Shown piece after piece: positions 1 to 11,598 of a stretch of 64,000 nucleotides of DNA. The number at the start of each line of letters is the position of its first letter. The stretch's first letter is position 1. Origin of the DNA: Primula veris (Eukaryota > Streptophyta > Magnoliopsida > Ericales > Primulaceae); contig OY821743.1 of the NCBI GenBank assembly GCA_963682055.1, positions 14,915,566 to 14,979,565 on the forward strand, written 5' to 3'. The notes under the pieces are model-generated. The model did not search any database. It saw only the letters and a program-made list of their open reading frames with translations, and was not told the origin of the DNA. Position numbers and translations under genes: made by a program.

Positions 1-1180
1 AGGTGTTCATATGAGGCAACCTACATATCACCACTTGCTTGGCTCTAGCCCCTGTCCTTTTATTCTCTTCTCATTTTCACTTAACCTCACTTTGAAGACT
101 ACCAAATCTAGGTTTCGAGTAACAATAGATTTACTAGTTTTTAAAAGACTTGCTTTCAGTATTCCTCTTTCTGGGAGTAATTCGAGGATCATTGAAAAAA
201 TTGATTCAAAAGGACGCATACTTTCAAACGCTTGCATATCTGAAAAACTAAAATATGAATTGGCATACTTATATATCTAGATAAAACAATTAATAATACC
301 TATGCGCAGCCATCGAGCAGCCCAACTTCGGGTAGGATCCATGACAGAGATGATCCTATAAATGAGACACGAAGTATCAAACGAAAGTACTCGCAGGAAA
401 ACATTCGCCATGTGAATGGTGCATGTTATATGAGGTATATATGTACATATATGGCATACCCAGTGAAATTAGGGGTGGTGCACTCAACAACTTGGTCATT
501 CTCCTCATCCATTTTGAAGAAAGGGCAGTTTTCACACCCCGCGTCCCTAAACTGTAGTCACAACAAGATGAAGAACCCAAAATCAAATTTAAAATAGAAC
601 TCCCAAAATTGTCCCTGATATTCACTTGTGGTATTTCTACCTTTTGTTGTTCAATTTGGTTAAGTAGATGGGTTTAGAAATGAGGCGCCACAAATTATAG
701 ATTTGCAGTGCTATTTTCCTTGGTGTTATTTATGTTATATCAAGAAAAACACTACGACATAAAAAGGCACCACTTCCTGCTGGTACATAACGAATCATCT
801 GTCAATCTGGAAAATTATTAGGAGTTGGAGTATAATCGGCGGATGGTTTTTATAACATAAGTTGATAAATGAGAAACAGCTAAAGATGGATATATACTTA
901 TACAAACTAAAGTTCGGTTTCATAATTTATCCACAACTTATCATAACAAAAATAACTAATAATTACCTTTGTTTTACATTTACATAGTTCCTAGACGGCT
1001 AGACGTAAAATAGTGTCATCAAAAGCAGTTTTCCAGCACGAGTCTCTAAAATTAAAAATGCCCACATTGAGAACAACTCAGGGGGGACAAGTTTCGGGGG
1101 TACGAGAGAGTTTCCAGTGATAACTAGAGTTTTCAAAAAAAAAATAGACTGGCAGGATAAAGACTATTTTAAATGGCTCT
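1..1180. other. AT-rich non-coding stretch
   Basis: No coding region, RNA gene or element boundary could be supported here. The open frames present are short and overlap each other on both strands, without splice-site or domain support. Confidence 0.4.
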
Positions 1181-1189
1181 CGTATTTGA

Positions 1190-3110
1190 GAGATTTTTGT
1201 TTTACACAGGAAAATTTATCTTACAGAAAAGTCTCTTTTAACTTCATTCAGAGACACTTTTAAGTTTGAAGTTTGAAGTTTTTCTTTTAAAATATTTATT
1301 CACAGTTGAAGTGGTGAAAATAACGAGAGCGTACTTTCTACCTCTACCAAAATTGTGAAATATTCAGGAGGCTTAAAAGAGAATCTATAACTACTAAGAT
1401 CATTAGATCAATGAGGTCTTGAAAACAAACCCAAATTGGTAGTGCTATTCAACTAGGGATTACCAGGTAAAACCTCAGTTGTCTTTAGGGCTCTTCTACA
1501 CTAAAAAGTTAATAAATTTGCAAAAAAATATCCTGCAAGACCGTCTGTTTTAAGCTCAACTCAGGAACCCTTTTAAGTTTGAAAATCAAAACCAATATTT
1601 GTATGCCTCTTGTACACAGCGTACGCTAAAAGGACAATCTTTTTCCGCGGAAATATTACCTTACAGCACAGTCTGCTTTGACTTAATTCAGGGAACCTTT
1701 TAAGTTCAAATTTCGGAAATCAACTTTTTTGATATTTAATAAAATCAACGAGGAAAGGAGCAGGTAAAACCCTTAGCACAAAAATTGCCTTTTTAGCCGG
1801 CTTGCTAAAAAGAAGAAAGGCAGAGAACTTGCTAGTACATAGGGTTTAGAGAGATTTGAAAAAATAAATAAATTGTCTCTATGGTTTTGTATATAAAGAT
1901 AATCTTTTTGCAAAAAATATCCTACAGAACTCTCTGCTTTGACTTAATTCAGAGACCATTTTAAGTTCTATTAGCACATGAAACTTTTTCCTTACAGAAT
2001 GGTCTATTTTGACTTAATTGAAAGACTTTTTTAAGCTTTGACTTTGCAAGAAAAAAACATACTCATAGTATTAATATACAGGACCCATTTGGAATCAGCT
2101 TTTTTTGTCAAAAAGATGCTTAAAATAAGCAATGGAAAAAAGCTGCAGCTGTGGCTGGTTTTTCAACTATAAGTGGCTAATAACTTATTCATCATACTAA
2201 TCTGTGATTGATTTACTTATTTGATCTTATAAGTGACTTTTAACTACACAAACAACTTATCTTAGAAAAATGCTGTTTTTGGTAAGCTTTTCGTCAAATT
2301 CCCAGCTTCTCCGCTTTTGAGCCTTTACCCAAAAAACTAGCTTTTCTAATAGAAGATAAAAATGCTAGGAAACCGAACACCCATACAACATTTTAAAGCA
2401 AAAAAAAAAAACTGAAAAAAAAAACAATTGCCAAACATGCACACAATCAATAAGGGTAAACCCTAGAATATTATTTTCTAAGGCTCTTTTACACTTAAAA
2501 CAAATTTTTTGCACAGAAAAAATCGTCTTTCAGAACGGTTCTTTTTTACTAAATTCAGAGACCCTTTTAAGTTTTATGCCTAAAAAAACTTTTTTTTCAT
2601 AAAGTTATTTGACAATGAATAAGCAGAGAAAACTCTAACTAAGTTTTTCTGTCCCAAAAACTAGCTTTTTAGAAGCTAAAAATTCTGGGAAACCAAACAC
2701 ACCCATAGAATTTTATAAGAAAAGTAAAAAAAAATGACAAATATGCACACAATCAATATGGGTAAACCCTAGAATATTATTTTCTAAGGCTATTTTACAT
2801 TTAAAAGACAAATCCACCTTATAGAACGGTACTTTTTGACTTAATTCAATGACCCTTTTAGGTTTTATGCTTACAAACATTTTTGCATAAATTAATTTGA
2901 CAATGAATAAGCAGAGAGAAAACCCTAGGTAAATATTTATTCAAAATTATTGTTTAAGGCAAATCTTTTTGCATAGGAAAAAATATCTTTTAAGAAGGGT
3001 TGTTATTTTTTACTTAATCCAAAGACCGTTTTAAGCTTTAAGGTCAAAAACCATTTTTTTCATAAAGTTATTTGACAAATGAATAAGCAGAGAAAACCCT
3101 AGGTAATAAT
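1190..3110. repeat. array of about eight degenerate 60-70 bp modules
   Basis: A recurring module lies near 1200, 1520, 1645, 1905, 1983, 2495, 2810 and 2960. Each copy has, in order, a TTTTTGCA-like start, a CTTACAGAA-like block, a GACTTAATTCAG-like block and a CCTTTTAAGTTT-like end. Spacing is irregular. A longer unit of about 310 bp (2330-2640 and 2640-2950) repeats the phrase AAACCCTAGAATATTATTTT. No coding potential is seen. It may be a decayed tandem repeat. Confidence 0.55.
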
Positions 3111-3233
3111 AAATTAAGGGGGAAAAAGTGTAAGAAATAGAAAGAGAGGGACCTGATCGTAAGTTTTGACAAGTCTGCATCTCAGGCAAGCTCTTAGTTC
3201 GTGACCAAAACTTGTTGGTATTTGCGCTGGTGC

Positions 3234-3320
3234 AATTTCCCCTCTCATTCTCTCTCTCTCTCCCTCTCTATATCTATATATATATATATATATGTATGTA
3301 TATAGTATATGTTTATGTAT
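3234..3320. repeat. CT-rich then TA-rich microsatellite
   Basis: A run of CTCTCT dinucleotides passes directly into TATATA and TATGTA repeats. Confidence 0.9.
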
Positions 3321-3411
3321 CTATCAAAATGTGATACTCCCTATGTTTTACTATTAATTGTCTTGCCTTAAAAACCTAAAATAGAGATTTTTGCTACCAT
3401 TATATAGCTTC

Positions 3412-3935
3412 TTGAAAACTATGGTTGATTGCAAATAACACCCAAGAACTATGAAATTTTCCAATTGATCCCAATTCCATCTTTTAAACAATTTAAACTG
3501 TAAAACTATGGTTTATTGCAAAAAACACCTAAATACTATGAAATTTTGCAATTTACCCCAAGTCCACCTTTTAAACAATTTTAACTTTAAAACTATGGTT
3601 GATTGCAATTAACACCCAAGAACTATGAAAGTCTGCAAAATTACCCTAACTCTGTCTTTTAAACAATTTAACTTTAAAAATATGGTTGATTACAAATAAC
3701 ATCCAAGAACTATGAAATTTTGCAATTTACCCCAAACCCATCTTTTAAACAATTTAACTTTACAACTATGGTTGATTGCAAATAACAGCGAAGAACTTGA
3801 AATTTGCAATTGGCCCCAAGCCCATCTTTTAAACAATTTCACTTTAAAACCATGGTTGATTGCAAATAACACCCAAGAGCTATGAAATTTTAATTGGCCC
3901 CAAGTCAATCTTTTAAACAATTTTAAATTTATGGT
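3412..3935. repeat. six tandem copies of an 82-88 bp repeat
   Basis: Copies begin with ACTATGGTTGATTG-like text near 3418, 3504, 3592, 3679, 3766 and 3848. Each continues with AACACCCAAGAACTATGAA and ends CTTTTAAACAATTT. The short minus-strand frame at 3690-3938 is a by-product of this periodicity. Confidence 0.9.
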
Positions 3936-5952
3936 CAATGGTATGTTTTGGTCATGTCTTAGTAATTTTAAAAATTTATTTGATATCTACGCATCTTAGG
4001 TAATTTTTTTTTACATAATAGTATAAAGAAGTAGTTTTCCCGTCTAAGATAATATTGCTTTTATGTATGACTTTTTTTTGTAGAGATTTTTTTTACGTAC
4101 AACTAATTATTTTATATGGTTCACATTGACAAACTATACATGTTATAGTTACATGGAAACTCTATTTTGAGTGCTATCGCGATGTGTTTTCGGTGACGGG
4201 TGCGATACTTTTTTAGAATTTTAAGAGAAACGTACCTGAAACATTTCAGAAACTTATGTGAAACCTTCTAAAATTTTCAATAATGTTTATCGAAAACTTT
4301 AGCAAAATATTCATAAAACTTATAAGATTCTATTTTTTCAAAAATAAAAAACTGCAACAGTCAAAATTATTCTTTATAAGTCTGAACAGAGGAGACGTGT
4401 TAGTTTTAGAACAAGAATCGTTAGTATAATATACGAGACTGATAATCGGTAGTTTCTAAAAGTTCTTTACTGGGTGATTGGTTTATTTGTCGTGTGATAT
4501 AATATTGATAAAGTTCTAAAAACTTAACAGATTAACTTAAATGAAAGCAATTACATTATTGCATATAAGATTTATTTCTATATAAACATGGGCCGATGTA
4601 TAATGTGACAAAGGGGTGCCATTTTTATGTGTAAAAACGATATGTATTAGCGTTCTTTTGTTGACATTTCGGCTTGTTTAAGCCATGTTTTGTGTTTTTA
4701 TGTATTTTCCCGGTTTATTTGCATTGTTTTGAATTTTTACAGGAATAAACATGGAATTAGCACAAAAATGAGACAAGCACGCTAGAAGACCAAAGGAATG
4801 ACCAAAAGAGGAGAAACCAGAAGTTGAAGGACTTCAAAATCAACCAGAAGAAATTCCAAAAAGGAACCAAGTCATGATAGAGTCAAAGTAACATTCTATA
4901 AGCTCACCTGATCGGTCAACCTGACCTGTCAAGTCAGTTTAGAATTTAAAATTTGATTAGATAAGTTTGTTACGTTTTTGGAATAAATACCCCCTTAAAC
5001 TCCGAAATTTACATACATTATTCAGTATTCATTTTTCCTGAGCCTCCTTATGCTCAAAACTTCTCTCTTCTCTCTAGAAATTCTCAATTTTATATTTTTG
5101 GGATACTTTTGTCATCATTGATTATTACCGCAACGTCGGCTTTGAAGCTAAGTATTTTGCTTTGATATTCTCTATCATTTTTCAGTACTTGTTTATGGTT
5201 TCTATCCTGTTGATTGATATTTGTTTTAGTTAGTACTAGTTTATATATTTTTGCTAGTTTAGGAAATGAGGACTCTTAAATTGCATAATATAAATTGTAG
5301 AAAAAATTCTTTAATTGAACATTAAACTGAAAATTGCAGGATAAAACGAGTTAGGATTGACAACACTTACATGTTAATCGATATCAAATCAGTTTAACAA
5401 GTAAAAAATATTGCTTGAAATATTGAGAAAAGAGAAAAAGCATTTAAAAACAAAAAATGTAGATAAATAAAAAGACTGATATTAAACTTGGTTGATTCTC
5501 TGTATAATGAACTCGTACTCCCGAGAATTATATTGTAATTACACACTTAAAGAGCAGTCACTCGCACCTCCACAATTTACAAAAACATCATTTTTTTTCT
5601 ATAAGAAATTTTAAAAATAATTTAAAAACAATAAATATTGCAATCACATAAAATAACACTTTTTTGTCTGAAATCCCAAAATATTAACCGGGGCTCGGTC
5701 CGTGTATATAAAGTTTAGAACCCAATACAAAACTTATAGAATTGAGCCCCATAATTACACGGATCCAATTTTTTTTACGTACATTTTATTTATTAATAAA
5801 CGATCCACAATCAAATTTGATATATAGTGAAGCATTTATACCTCCAATTTAAAAATATTGTCTACAGACTTCTCCAACTTACAAATTTGGCATATACAAG
5901 ACTTAACATATGCCGAGTCAAAAATAATCAATGGAATATAAAATTCAATGTA
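3936..5952. other. AT-rich DNA; possible LTR fragment at 4600-5230
   Basis: Most of this stretch shows nothing recognisable. Between about 4600 and 5230 there is a promoter-like series: GAATAAATACCCCC (TATA-like) near 4980, then a CT-rich leader with TTCTCTCTAGAAATTC near 5090. This resembles the promoter and leader of plant LTR retrotransposons. I found no clear TG/CA boundaries or target-site duplication, so this is a weak call. Confidence 0.3.
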
Positions 5953-6566
5953 CAGTAGAACCTCTTTACAAAACTAAACTCGAAACCGTGAGAAAATATT
6001 TTTATAAGTAATTTATTCTAAATAGAGGTTGATATATAAAAAAATACTTAAATAAATGTTTCGCATAATAAAAGGTATATGTATACCTAATTTAACTAAT
6101 TAGCACAAATATTTAAGAGAGTATCTATGTAACAAGTAAAACACATAAATCCAAAATAATTGGAAAGTTACGAAACTAACATATTCATGAATTTAAGAAA
6201 ATTTAACTAAGTACATATTTATTTGGAAAATTAAGTACTACATGTATTTAGAAAGATGAAAAGTCATGTAAAAGTTTATATATAACTTTTTTTTACATGT
6301 GTAAATAATAGGTATAATACAGAATAAATTTTTATTCACAGACTACATTATATAAATATTTTAAATCGTATTAAATTTAATGTAATGATCTATATATAAT
6401 TTTACACATTTATATAAATTTGTTAAGGCGAAAACATAAAAAATCATGAAATATTACAATACGGAGGTTATTCTTATTTTGAACTGCCCCGAGTTGGGAC
6501 TGAACATTTTTATTTTTATAGAGAGTTTATTTATAGACAGAGTATTACTATAGATAGGTTCTATTG
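5953..6566. mobile_element. Emigrant/pogo-like MITE
   Basis: The left end reads CAGTAGAACCTCTTTA and the right end, reverse-complemented, reads CAATAGAACCTATCTATA. This matches the terminal consensus known for Emigrant-type MITEs (pogo/Tc1-mariner group, TA target). TA precedes the left end; the right flank reads TGTA, so the TA duplication is imperfect. About 614 bp, AT-rich, no open frame. Family assignment rests on the termini only. Confidence 0.55.
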
Positions 6567-6863
6567 TGTATATAATCAACTATTACTCAACTAGAAGCAC
6601 AAACAAGGCTAATTTGAGTTCAAACTTACACAAATGCATCGACTAAATGTAAATATAACAAAAAGTTTACAATCAAACGACATACACAAGTACTGCAATT
6701 TCTACAAGTCTCCCGACAGCATCCCAAATGACATCACCAGCTACACTGGAGTCCTGTTAACCTAAAATAAAATAAAATTATATATTAGAAATTGTGATTA
6801 AACAGCTACAAAGTAACATTTAAATGAAATAAACAAACAAACATTTGCATCGACTAAATGTAA

Positions 6864-7487
6864 TGTTAGAGATTTAGGGTATGATAATCCTGGATAACTT
6901 CGAAGAATCGTGTTCGTACACTTTCCGAACAAAGTATTTCGACCCTATTATTGCCTGGGTTCACGAAATCTTTGTGGGGATAATTCTTGAAGAACAATCT
7001 GTTTCTGGCAAGGAGAATAGATTAGGAATGTAGAGAGAATTTTCTTATATGTTTCTGTATCCAAAACCGAGGCCAAATGACTTCTTATATAGGAGATCAA
7101 TAACCGAAACTGAAAGCAAACAACTGTTCCGGAAAGGAAGCAACTGTTCCGGAAAGGAAGCAACTGTTGGGAAAGGGTCCAACTATTCAAAATTTTCCGG
7201 AAAGGAAGCAACTGTTCGGAAAAATTTTCGCTCGGGGCGCTGCCCCGCACCCCGCCCGCTGTCCTGGCAGCGGGACCCCAGCCAGGGGCTCTCGCCCCTT
7301 GGACCCCGCCAGGGGCTCTGCCCCTTGGAACCCCGTTTCAATTATTCATATTTAATTATACGTTGGCTCGACGAGCGTGCACTCCGCACTTCCCTAACTC
7401 GTTTTCGAGTTTAACGCATTATTGCATCGCCCTATAATAAATCACACTACTACTAAAAATACATTGATGATACTAAAATCACCAACA
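6864..7487. mobile_element. solo LTR, 624 bp
   Basis: The segment begins TGTTAGAGATTTAGGG and ends CACCAACA, giving TG...CA termini. It is flanked by the perfect 5-bp duplication TGTAA (6859-6863 and 7488-7492). No internal retroelement sequence adjoins it, so it is best read as a solo LTR left by LTR-LTR recombination. Inside are short tandem copies of GGAAAGGAAGCAACTGTT (7124-7215) and an unusually GC-rich patch at 7228-7336. The overlapping frames here are by-products. Confidence 0.85.
7228..7336. repeat. GC-rich hairpin-prone block inside the solo LTR
   Basis: Self-complementary GC pieces (GGGGCGCTGCCCC; CAGGGGCTCTGCCCCTTGG twice) form potential short stems in otherwise AT-rich DNA. Within an LTR this may lie in the transcribed R/U5 part, but this is inferred. 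Confidence 0.6.
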
Positions 7488-7587
7488 TGTAAAAGGTCAG
7501 AGCATATAACAAAAAGTTTACAGTGAAACGACATTCCCAAGTACTGTAACTTCTACAAGTATCCCGACAGCATACCCAACTCGGTTT

Positions 7588-7948
7588 TTAAGGATGAAAA
7601 ATCGAATGCACACGAGACCTTTCAATAACTCCACACGATAACCAGAAACGACTCTACATCCCAATCTTAGAAGCATAAGATTTGAGCCTCTAATTCCATA
7701 AGGGGCCTATTTTTTTTCTTCCATGTATGAATTTACCAAAATGCCTTTGAGAAATGCTTATATTTTTTAAAACAGTAGTCATGTTTTATGCCAAAAACAA
7801 CTCACAAGTCACACCCCACTAACTAGTAACTTACTACGTGTAAGTTAGTTTTGAATTGATGATTAAATATTTCAATTGCATATATTTATTCTTAATCTTA
7901 ATTGTGCTTGTGTTTTCTTCAATAGTTTCTTTATGTATTTATCTATAC
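7588..7948. other. AT-rich DNA, nothing recognised
   Basis: No gene or repeat boundary is seen. The small frame at 7856-8059 runs into the hairpin described next. Confidence 0.4.
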
Positions 7949-8091
7949 ATTATCTTTACATATCAATCACAACCCTCCATTTACTTACTTTTAATGATCA
8001 ATATTATGTGTTTATTCTTGTTATTAGATGAACTAATCTTGAGCATTAAAAGTAAGTAAATGAAGGGTTGTGATTGATATGTAAAGATAAT
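7949..8091. repeat. near-perfect hairpin with ~52-bp arms
   Basis: Arm 7949-8000 and arm 8040-8091 are inverted copies with about two visible mismatches; the loop is ~39 bp. The arms contain AATCACAACCC and TTACTTACTTTTAATG. It could be a small foldback element or the stem of a small-RNA precursor. I see no clear target-site duplication. Confidence 0.75.
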
Positions 8092-8121
8092 GTGTTTTTT
8101 TATGTGTGTATGGATCCTTCC

Positions 8122-8124
<3 letters not shown>

Positions 8125-8179
<55 letters not shown>
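8125..8179. repeat. (TA)n microsatellite
   Basis: An uninterrupted TA dinucleotide run of about 54 bp. Confidence 0.95.
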
Positions 8180-8181
<2 letters not shown>

Positions 8182-9300
8182 GATGTACACTTGTGATTGT
8201 GGTTTAATTGGTTAACTGTTAAAAATATCATCTTTTTTCAAATATAATTATACAATTTGCAAGAGGTACACCCAAAATATTTGTTTTTAACCGAAGTTAC
8301 ATTTTTGTGTGCCTGAAGCAAAATTCATAGCAACTTGTTATGTTTAATTGCATTTTTCTTTTGTTATCATAAGTTTGGTGCTACAACTTACATATTTACA
8401 TGTGAGGACATGTGACCATTTGCTTAATCGGTTTTGAGTGGTATTTTTTTTTATATCTTAATGTAAAAATTAATGTTAAAAATCGGGGACAATTTTTTGT
8501 ATCTGCTTCGGACCCCCATAATACTGGAGACGGCACTGGAGATAACCAACAGGTCCCAACCTCTTTGTAATACAAAATGGCTCAAAAAATCGACCACACA
8601 ACTTATGCGACACCCTACGAAACAGACTGCTGCCAATACAAATGAACAATTTCTTCACATGGGATTGCGACGTGCACATGCAGTTTATTGTTCTTCATAG
8701 TGATGTTTGCGCCCGACGATATGCTCATTTGCTATTGTGCAGGAGCATTGAGTATGTGGACCTCTAGCGTTCAGATCATAGACAATATATACTGCGGCGT
8801 GCTCTATGTCGGTACAACTTGTCTCGTCACTGGGGTTTGGGTTAGTGATTGTTTATTAGTTTCGTTTATTTCAATATTACTTTGTATTTGTTTAATCACA
8901 ATTTCTATTATCTTATAATTTGTTTTTTTAGGTTCGTATGACAGCAACCGATGCCGTTGTTGCAGAGGTTGCACTGCTAGTTTGACTGGTTATTACGTGT
9001 TCTGATCCTTTACATCAGACTGTGGTTTTGGTTATGTATTAGATGGTATTAGGCATATTTATTGGAGAGGCCGCACTGCGTAATTGTGTGCTCTGATATT
9101 CTATAATTAATCGGTGGTTTTGGGGTATATATTAGATGATATTAGGCCTCTCTGTTGTAGAGGTTGCACAGCCTATTTGACTAGTTATTGTATATTCTCA
9201 TCTTTTACATGTAGTCGGTGGTTTTGGGTATATATGAGATGAAAAGGATTGTGAGATGGTATCCTAGTGTTATATATGATTTCAAAGCGTTTTTGATTTT
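8180..9300. other. non-coding; diverged repeats at 8950-9240
   Basis: Three diverged units share GTTGCACNG, TTTGACTNGTTATT, TCTGATCTTTACAT-like, GGTGGTTTTGGGTATAT and AGATGATATTAGGC blocks. The remainder (including 8470-8700, TCTGCTTCGGACCCCC followed by GGAGACGGCACTG) may be the end of a decayed DNA transposon, but I found no matching opposite terminus. No coding call is made. Confidence 0.4.
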
Positions 9301-11123
9301 GATTTTTACGGATGTTTAGGATGGTAGCTGTCACGGGTCTGTTTTTCGTTTCAGAAAACAGTCCTCGTGATGGCACGAACCGGGGCTTAATCGCTGCCCG
9401 ACTCGCTCAGTCAACCAACACTCATGTACACTCGTGTTTCACTCACAACACTCGTGTATCGCTCTCAAACGTATCCCGTTTCAAACCCAAAACAGGGCTG
9501 ATTTTTGTGACAGAAAACGCAGAAATATAGACAAGCAAACATAAGTAAACGAACACCGAAATTGCAGCCAATTGGTCAACCTTTAAATTATAATTCCGTT
9601 AATAATTACAAGGACTCGTTTATAAACTTTTCTGTCCCAAAATTGACTCCATAACCAAAATACAATCTGCCCATGTACTTATAATTTTGTACATGACATT
9701 TACAAGAATAAAACAAGGGTCATAAACTTCTCTAATGGTTACAAAGTAGTGGAAAAACTGCAGCAGCAACTATACTAACCGTTCCCGCCCTTTTCCAAGG
9801 TGTCCAACAATTCTAAAGTGACTTTACAGCAGGTACAACATGCCCAATGCTCAGCCCATTTTGATTCTCGTAATCAACCCGCAATGTAACCAAAACAGCC
9901 CGTCATTTGAAACCAAAACAGTCTGTTGTCGTGACACAAAACCAGCGGTCCGTTCGAACTATATCGAACGTGTTTCCTTGCTTCAAACCTGTCCAAAGCT
10001 TGAACCGTATCAAAATTTAATTTATTGGCGCTCCTACACACCAAACATTAGCCAACGTTGCCCACAAACATTCATTCGAAGTGTCAATCCGTTAACCAAA
10101 CGAATGCAAGCACAAAGATGCTAACAGTAGCCCATATTTGTTTTTCTGTTTTGATTAAACGGTTTGATTCAATTATTTTAGTGTGGCTCGTCATTGGCTA
10201 AATGTTTTTACACTTACGGTGTAAATGACAAGAAAAAAGAGAAATGCAATTAGGCCTACTACAATTTTAACAAGTTATGAATAAAAAAATCGCTAGCTTC
10301 GAAATTTGACGGGCATCAGAATAAAATTAAAGATATTTCTTCAAAATTTATCTAAAAAGCTAGATATGATCTCGTAGCTAAAGGAGCAATGCAAGAAACT
10401 TGAACTATCACTACAAGAAATAAGTTGTTTAAGTTGTTTAGTGACGAATTTAATGAAGTTTCCATGTTCTCTTTCCCCTCTGCACCAGCAGTACATGGAT
10501 ATGCTTACGAATGATTGACCTATAAAACGAAACCTGCACGTATGAATATATAATAGCTTTACATATCTTTTCTTAAGATTGCAAAGTTAATATATGGAGA
10601 AACCAAAATTAAAGCTGGTGTTACCTTCCATAGTAGTTCTAAATTTGAGACGATATCGGATGATTAACTACACGTAAAAAAGGAAAGTAATAATTAAAAA
10701 TAAGGCAATTGCACCGTGATTATATCCCATATTATAACCTGAATATAGTACAAATCATTTTGTTCTTATGAGGCCTTATTGTTATATTTAATCTTATGAA
10801 AAAAAGTACTTTATGGTCCCAACAACATTAATTCATATCTATTCCGTCACAAAACAATAGTCCAATACGAAACCACATATCAAGTTTGACCGGACAACAA
10901 TTTGTATAAAAATTATCGATTTTTTTTCTTCAAAATTTAACCATAATAGTTTAAAAGTTAAATTATATTATTATATTTAAAAAAAATTTAATTCGAGAAT
11001 TCATTACTATACTAGTAAATTTAGTTGGGCCGAAATATTAGGAATTAGAGCCGTTAGAGAAGGACCGACGGAGAAGTATTTATCTGTTTCTATATTAACC
11101 CACAAATACTTTCATTAATCATC
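9301..11123. other. unassigned DNA left of the MULE
   Basis: 9310-10140 is less AT-rich than its surroundings and could be a fragment of an old retroelement, but no protein motif or terminal repeat was found in its open frames. 10141-11123 is AT-rich with no recognised content. Confidence 0.35.
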
Positions 11124-11132
11124 TCCATTCTC
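11124..11132. repeat. 9-bp target-site duplication, left copy
   Basis: TCCATTCTC is repeated exactly at 17983-17991, just outside the other MULE end. A 9-bp duplication is the Mutator hallmark. Confidence 0.93.
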
Positions 11133-11380
11133 GAGTTTTTTGCCAAAATGGCTCACTGGGTACAATTAATGCCCAGAATGGGCTACCTTTCTGAAATATT
11201 CCCAAAATGGTCTACTTTCGAAAAACGACCGATCGAAATGATTAAAACGACCGGTCGTTTTATTATTGAACTTTCTGAAACAATTTGGACAATAAACGAC
11301 CGGTCGAATTGTACAATACGACCGGTCGTTTTTCAGACAAAAACGATCGGTCGTTATGTACATTTCGATCGGTCGTTTTT
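11133..11380. repeat. left terminal inverted repeat of the MULE
   Basis: It matches 17735-17982 in inverted orientation with three differences seen by eye. From the outside in: one CGACCGATCG, three perfect palindromes CGACCGGTCG, then two CGATCGGTCG, spaced roughly 25-60 bp. Confidence 0.93.
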
Positions 11381-11598
11381 CAGAAATACTTGTACTTAAA
11401 AAACTCATCTCATTTCCCCAGACCACTGTACTCATCTCATTTCCCAGACCACTGTAAAAATAAAAAAAAAGCAGAGCTCTTAGATCATTTTAGGGCAAAT
11501 CTCAGATCTCTTCCAAAACAGGTAAAAACTCAATATTTTGTGTTGTTGTTGGAGTATTATTTGAGTAAAATTGTTAATTTTACCGTGTGGTTATCGAA

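Larger units (their letters stand above)
6640..7580. repeat. duplicated ~100-bp segment, second copy split by a solo LTR
   Basis: The block at 6630-6725 (GCATCGACTAAATG, then ACAAAAAGTTTACA, then CTACAAGT.TCCCGACAGCAT) recurs as 6847-6863 plus 7493-7572, with a solo LTR between the two halves of the second copy. The duplication therefore predates the LTR insertion. Confidence 0.7.

Noticed and set aside
6948..7414. Overlapping frames of 100-121 codons on both strands
   Set aside because: They lie inside a solo LTR and are driven by short tandem repeats and a GC-rich patch; no domain.
9840..10124. 94-codon open frame
   Set aside because: No recognisable family, no support from neighbours; probably chance in a less AT-rich patch.
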